Shown here: positions 60,380-64,000 of the stretch, in pieces
Position numbering within the stretch: the stretch's first letter is position 1
Layout of the letters: the number at the start of each line of letters is the position of its first letter
From: Planctomycetaceae bacterium
Lineage (GTDB): Bacteria > Planctomycetota > UBA1135 > GCA-002686595
Assembly: GCA_016125265.1 (NCBI GenBank)
Contig: WGMC01000032.1
Span: forward strand, 62,001 to 126,000
DNA length: 64,000 nt
Reading direction: 5' to 3'
Program-made: the position numbers and the translations under genes
The notes under the pieces: generated by a model
Told to the model about the DNA's origin: nothing
The model's database searches: none
Seen by the model: only the letters and a program-made list of their open reading frames with translations

Positions 60380-62277
60380 GAGGCTTTGGCCAGTGGCTGC
60401 TGGGCCGTCGGGATGGTCAGGGTGAACTCGGCGCCCTTGCCGGGCCCTTCGCTGTGTACGGTGAGTTTGCCGCCCAACTCGGTCGCGGCATTGGCGGAGG
60501 CGTGCAGTCCAAAACCGTGACCGTTCGCTTTTGTCGTGAAGCCGTGGTGGAACACCTTCGTCAGGTTCTCCTCGGGGATCCCGACGCCGTTGTCCACGAC
60601 GCGGATCGTCAACAACCCGTCGTCGAGGCGGCTTTGCACCGCGATCTTGGGGTGCTCGGGGCGCGCCTCGGCGAGTGACTGACGCGCGTTCTGCACGAGG
60701 TTGACGAGGATCTCCACCAGCTTGTGTTTGTCGAGCGGCACGCGCGGCATCTCGGCGAGGTCCCGTTCGATGTGCACCGAAACCTGCGCCCCTTGAGCCT
60801 TCTCGCTGAGCCGGAGCGCACTTTCGATCTGCTGTCCTACGTCCGCGGACTCGAGTAGCGTCGAACGACCGGCGTAGGCCTGCTGCGAGGCGACCAGCTC
60901 GCGGATGTGTTCAACCGCCTCCATGAGCTGGCCCAACTCGGCTTGCAGGCCGCCGCGCTCGTCCGCCAACTGCCGGGTGAGCGCAGTCAAGAACGGCACC
61001 ACTTGTTTGCCCTTGGGATCCTCGGCGACGAACTGCGCCAGGTCGTCCCGGTGCTCTTCGAGCAGCGCAGCGAGCTTCTCGAGGTGGCCGATGCGCGACT
61101 GGCGGAGCTTCTCGTCCAACATGCCTGTCGACACGCAGACGCTGTTCAATACGTTGCCCACGTTGTGCAGGATGCCCGTCGCGATCTCGCTCATCCCCGC
61201 GGAGCGGGCCGCCGTGACGACGGCGGCACGCGAATCGTCGAGTTTGCCGAGCATGGCGTCGAACTCGTTCGACAATGTGCCGATCTCGTCGTTGCGGACG
61301 AGGCCGAGGCGCAGGGAACTGTCGTCCCGTTGTCCAATGGCGACTGCCTGGTCCGTCAACCGCGCCAGCGGCTTGAGCACCACGCGCTGCAGGACGTTCA
61401 GCAGCACGAGCACCATCAAGAGACCCGCGGCGCAGGTCGACAGCAGCGCGTAGAGGATGGCCGTGCCACCCTGCGCGGAGATGTCCCGCGGCAACTCGGC
61501 GCGCAGGAGCAGCGCCGGCTGGTTGCGCGCATCCGCCATGGTCGCGAAAACGTGCAACACACTTCCGTCCACGGCTCGGACCACGGGTTCGGCAGCGGCG
61601 GTTGCGTCGTCGACCATCGGCTCCACGTCCTCAGGGAGCGGCGATCCGTCGAGCGGCCAGAAGTCGAAGGGCAGCTTCGTGCGCTCGGCGATGCGCTCCA
61701 GCGTCGTCCCGGGCAAGAAGCGCCCGAGGATGAGCCTGCCGTGCACGTCCCCGGCGTCGGGTTTGTCCAAGATCGGATGGGCGGCGACCAGGAGGGGCCC
61801 CTCGTCCGTGTTCCAAAGCCCCGCGATGGACTGCATCGGTCGTTCGGAGCTCACCAGTCGATGGGTCGCGGCAAAACGACCACTTGGGAACTCGCGCAGG
61901 CGCAGCGGTTCTGTACCCGGCCCGCGACGCACTTCGCCCCACTGCACGTCGCCCGCGGCATCCAGCACGAAGAGGAGATTGAGCCCCTCGTTCTGGAACA
62001 CCAAGTCCCCCAGTTGGTGCGCAGCGTACGCGGGGTCTTCCCCCCGTGCGAACGCCGCCAGATCAGCGCGCTCGGCCCAGGATTCCGCACGCTCGGACAG
62101 CACGGCCAACTCGTCGCCGATGGCTGCCTGCACGCGCTGCATGTCGCGCTCGGCGTGTTCGACCTCCAAGGAATCGAAACTCGGCCTCAGGATCAGCCGC
62201 TGCAGGCCGTGGTCGATCACGGCGTAGCCGGCGACGACGGGGACCAGCACCAATACGATTTTGGAGCGCAGGGACAT
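60376..62277 (-). CDS. Sensor histidine kinase: CHASE4-like, HAMP, HATPase
   Basis: A 633-residue kinase. Transmembrane helices near residues 7-25 and 278-298 bracket a periplasmic CHASE4-like sensor (WNTDEGPLLVAAHPILDKPDAGDVHGRLILGRFL). HAMP follows (LQRVVLKPLARLTDQAVAIGQRDDSSLRL). The dimer helix holds SEIATGILHNVGNVLNS, with the phospho-accepting His. The ATPase part has ILVNLVQNARQSL (N box), VVDNGVGIPEENLTKVFHHGFTTK (G1, F box) and GHGFGLHASANAA (G2). It phosphorylates the response regulator that overlaps its 3' end. Signal unknown. ATG at 62277 lies 9 bases after the HAMP gene. Confidence 0.9.
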   Translation of the reverse strand: MSLRSKIVLVLVPVVAGYAVIDHGLQRLILRPSFDSLEVEHAERDMQRVQAAIGDELAVLSERAESWAERADLAAFARGEDPAYAAHQLGDLVFQNEGLNLLFVLDAAGDVQWGEVRRGPGTEPLRLREFPSGRFAATHRLVSSERPMQSIAGLWNTDEGPLLVAAHPILDKPDAGDVHGRLILGRFLPGTTLERIAERTKLPFDFWPLDGSPLPEDVEPMVDDATAAAEPVVRAVDGSVLHVFATMADARNQPALLLRAELPRDISAQGGTAILYALLSTCAAGLLMVLVLLNVLQRVVLKPLARLTDQAVAIGQRDDSSLRLGLVRNDEIGTLSNEFDAMLGKLDDSRAAVVTAARSAGMSEIATGILHNVGNVLNSVCVSTGMLDEKLRQSRIGHLEKLAALLEEHRDDLAQFVAEDPKGKQVVPFLTALTRQLADERGGLQAELGQLMEAVEHIRELVASQQAYAGRSTLLESADVGQQIESALRLSEKAQGAQVSVHIERDLAEMPRVPLDKHKLVEILVNLVQNARQSLAEARPEHPKIAVQSRLDDGLLTIRVVDNGVGIPEENLTKVFHHGFTTKANGHGFGLHASANAATELGGKLTVHSEGPGKGAEFTLTIPTAQQPLAKAS

Positions 62278-62286
62278 CGGAAGTGC

Positions 62287-62751
62287 TCAGGCTGCTTCGC
62301 GCGCGGAGTGTTCCCGATCGTCCGCCGGTTGGCGCAGGGGGCGCGTGGCCTCGTTCACCGCCGCGCACAGCTCCATCAGCTCGTCCCCCTGACGCAGGCG
62401 GCAGTCCTCGGGGCGGTCGCCTCGGGCCACCTGCTTGAGGTAGGTCTCCAGGCGGTACACGGGGCCTGCGACGCGGAACGTGACGAGGATCCCGATCCAG
62501 AACGTCGCCGGCAGCAGCACCACCAGGCTCAGCATCAGGATCTGGCCCAGGTTGGCGTTGACCTCGCTCATCACGATGAGCCCGTCGTTCGGCAACTGGA
62601 GCGCCATCGCCGCCATCGTGCGGTAGAAGAGCAAGCACTGCAGCAGGAGGGCCAGAACCGCAATCCCGGCAAACACGGTCACCAGCTTGAGCTGGAGCCT
62701 CGGCCGAATCAGCTTGATGCGGCGCTTGTAGCGGGGTTGGGGTCTGGCCAT
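62287..62751 (-). CDS. Small two-helix HAMP membrane protein
   Basis: A 154-residue protein with a basic N-terminus (RYKRRIKLIRPRLQLKL), two transmembrane helices (about 22-43 and 69-92) and a HAMP domain (VAGPVYRLETYLKQVARGDRPEDCRLRQGDELMELCAAVNEATRPLR). It has no kinase or output domain. It stands directly before the histidine kinase in the operon and probably modulates it or a related chemoreceptor-like partner in the membrane. ATG at 62751 is used; the frame before it is shadow. Confidence 0.78.
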   Translation of the reverse strand: MARPQPRYKRRIKLIRPRLQLKLVTVFAGIAVLALLLQCLLFYRTMAAMALQLPNDGLIVMSEVNANLGQILMLSLVVLLPATFWIGILVTFRVAGPVYRLETYLKQVARGDRPEDCRLRQGDELMELCAAVNEATRPLRQPADDREHSAREAA

Positions 62752-62825
62752 GGGAGGTGGGGGGAGAGGGCCGGTTTTTCTTCGAACGCCCTGGCGGGGG
62801 ACTTGAGCCGGGCAGCGGGGATGGG

Positions 62826-63998
62826 TCAGCGGTCTTGCATCCAGGACCGCCACGCGGAGTAGTCGGGCGGCAAGTGGGCCCCGGTCAGCTTCACGAGGGC
62901 CCGGTGGGCAGGTGTCGCAACCGTCGGGTCGCTCCGCAGCAGCACACGCGAGAGCATCGGGACGGCGGCGGTGTCCTCGAGCCGCTCGAGCACCGCGCAA
63001 GCCGTCGCAACGACCTCCGCGGAGTCCATGCCGAGCACGGCCTCGAGTTCGCGAATCACCCGCTCGCGGCCGATGTTCTGCCGGCCGATCTCCTGCAATG
63101 CCTGAAGCACCTCGGGCGGCTTGCCGGTGCGAAGGACCGCGAAGCAGGTCTCGGAGCGGTGCAGCCACCAGTCTTCCGAGTCGTGCAGCCAGCGGCGCCA
63201 CAGCTCCTTGGAGCCGCGCAGTTGGAGGCCGCTGATGCGCCGCAGCGACCAGAGCGCCGCGTTGCGCGGGGCGACCTCTGGATCGTCCAAGAGCTCGGTT
63301 AACCGCGCCAAGGACCGATCGTCCCGAAGCCAGCCGACTGCCAGCGCGGCTTCGCGTCGGGTCGGAGCGTCTTCGGCGTCGAGACCGCCGCGCATTTCGC
63401 GCAGAATCCGGTCGTAACTGCCGTCGGGAAGGCGGCGGATGAGCTTCGCCAGGGGCACAAGCAGGGCCACACGCAGCTCGCGCGACACCATCAAAAGATC
63501 ACCCAACGCCTCGGCGGTGCGTTGGTGAACGTACTCGGCGATGCCCTCCACGATCAGCGCCTGCACGACGAGCGGCTGCTCCGGCACGGCGTTGACGAGC
63601 GCGCGCGTTCCATCGCGGTCCCGCGCGTGCACCGACGCAACCAGGCGCACGAATGGTTCGACGAGCGGCGGTTCGAGCCCCTCCTCGGGCAGGCCGTCCA
63701 CCACGAGCCGCACGCCGAGCGGAACTTCTCGCGCTCCCGCGACGGGCTGGAGCAGTCGGAGGGCAGCGGCGCGCAGCTCCGCGTCGCGGGGTTCCAATAG
63801 CACGCCGGCCGCCAGCGCGGCCCGCGCGTCCACGGGAAGCTGTTCCAACCGATGGAGCGCATCGCGATGCTCCTCGGCTGAAACCGGACCGCCTCGGCCC
63901 GCCACGGTGCGCAGAAGCTCCGCAGAGGTGACGTCGTCGGCGCGCCCGCGGCCGACGAGGCACAGCAGGGCGAGGAACGACCAGGCGAGTCGCGTCAC
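62826..63998 (-). CDS. Exported HEAT-repeat protein
   Basis: A 390-residue protein starting at GTG two bases from the window end (an upstream start outside cannot be excluded, but MTRLAWSFLALLCLVGRGRADD is already a signal peptide). The rest is helical with HEAT-like pairs: ELRAAALRLLQPVAG, TRREAALAVGWLRDDRSLARLTELLDDPEVAPRNAALWSLRRISG, and VATACAVLERLEDTAAVPMLSRVLLRSDPTVATPAHRALVKLTG. It ends in PPDYSAWRSWMQDR. It is 74 bases upstream of the HAMP gene on the same strand and may be the first gene of the signalling operon, as a periplasmic binding or sensing partner of the kinase. Role inferred. Confidence 0.78.
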   Translation of the reverse strand: MTRLAWSFLALLCLVGRGRADDVTSAELLRTVAGRGGPVSAEEHRDALHRLEQLPVDARAALAAGVLLEPRDAELRAAALRLLQPVAGAREVPLGVRLVVDGLPEEGLEPPLVEPFVRLVASVHARDRDGTRALVNAVPEQPLVVQALIVEGIAEYVHQRTAEALGDLLMVSRELRVALLVPLAKLIRRLPDGSYDRILREMRGGLDAEDAPTRREAALAVGWLRDDRSLARLTELLDDPEVAPRNAALWSLRRISGLQLRGSKELWRRWLHDSEDWWLHRSETCFAVLRTGKPPEVLQALQEIGRQNIGRERVIRELEAVLGMDSAEVVATACAVLERLEDTAAVPMLSRVLLRSDPTVATPAHRALVKLTGAHLPPDYSAWRSWMQDR

Positions 63999-64000
63999 TG

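Overview
The window is a high-GC stretch of bacterial DNA made of two unlike parts. Most of it (about 10.2-64 kb) looks like the chromosome of a Planctomycetota bacterium. This is inferred from gene style, not from a database match: long secreted proteins of repeated 'ARWDG..W' units, an alpha/beta hydrolase fused to Calx-beta-like units, a Lys/Ala-rich histone-H1-like protein, a huge DUF748/AsmA-like protein, few clear Shine-Dalgarno sites, and intergenic palindromes whose translation reads 'PGALPQATMG'. Secreted or outer-membrane proteins such as an LpxR-type lipid A deacylase point to a didermic cell.

Positions 1-10.2 kb are the right-hand end of an integrated phage or phage-satellite element. 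It holds a VapE-type P-loop protein cut by the window edge, a small-terminase-like protein, four small unknown proteins, a protein of the phage thymine-hypermodification families, a RAMA-domain protein divergent from an N6-adenine methyltransferase and a probable restriction nuclease, a frameshifted zinc-ribbon gene, a NUMOD3-type homing endonuclease and a tRNA-Arg(CCT). The element ends at about 10184, where a second tRNA-Arg 3' half starts exactly in its anticodon loop. That is the layout expected of a tyrosine-integrase attachment site. Integrase and structural genes are not in the window.

Chromosomal layout: 10.3-13.7 kb has a thioesterase and a pair of exported hydrolases (isochorismatase-like and YtcJ-like). 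13.9-20 kb, on the minus strand, has a membrane SGNH hydrolase, an LpxR/VTT operon and a DUF389 transporter-like protein. 20.1-26.5 kb has ada, a secreted repeat protein, a DUF7079 protein, a small membrane protein, a MarR regulator and an SDR enzyme whose promoter carries a MarR-like operator. 26.5-27.4 kb and 30.5-30.9 kb are two dense intergenic repeat islands on either side of an S9 peptidase and a class II glutamine amidotransferase.

31-35.2 kb has an MDR oxidoreductase and two secreted or anchored proteins of unknown role. 35.7-40.6 kb is the oxidative pentose phosphate operon zwf-pgl-gnd followed by a PH-domain protein and a DUF502 protein. 40.8-46.1 kb has the histone-like protein, a DUF1295 protein, a second S9 peptidase and a secreted protein with a Lys-rich tail. 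46.2-53.6 kb is a two-gene unit of a lipoprotein and a 1984-residue DUF748/AsmA-like protein. The end carries a ZIP transporter, a c-di-GMP phosphodiesterase with a degenerate GGDEF domain, the hydrolase/Calx-beta fusion, and a four-gene signalling operon (HEAT-repeat protein, HAMP protein, CHASE4-like histidine kinase, response regulator).

In this GC-rich DNA almost every real gene has long antisense shadow frames. Starts were chosen from protein content (signal peptides, domain edges, overlaps), so many are uncertain by a few codons.
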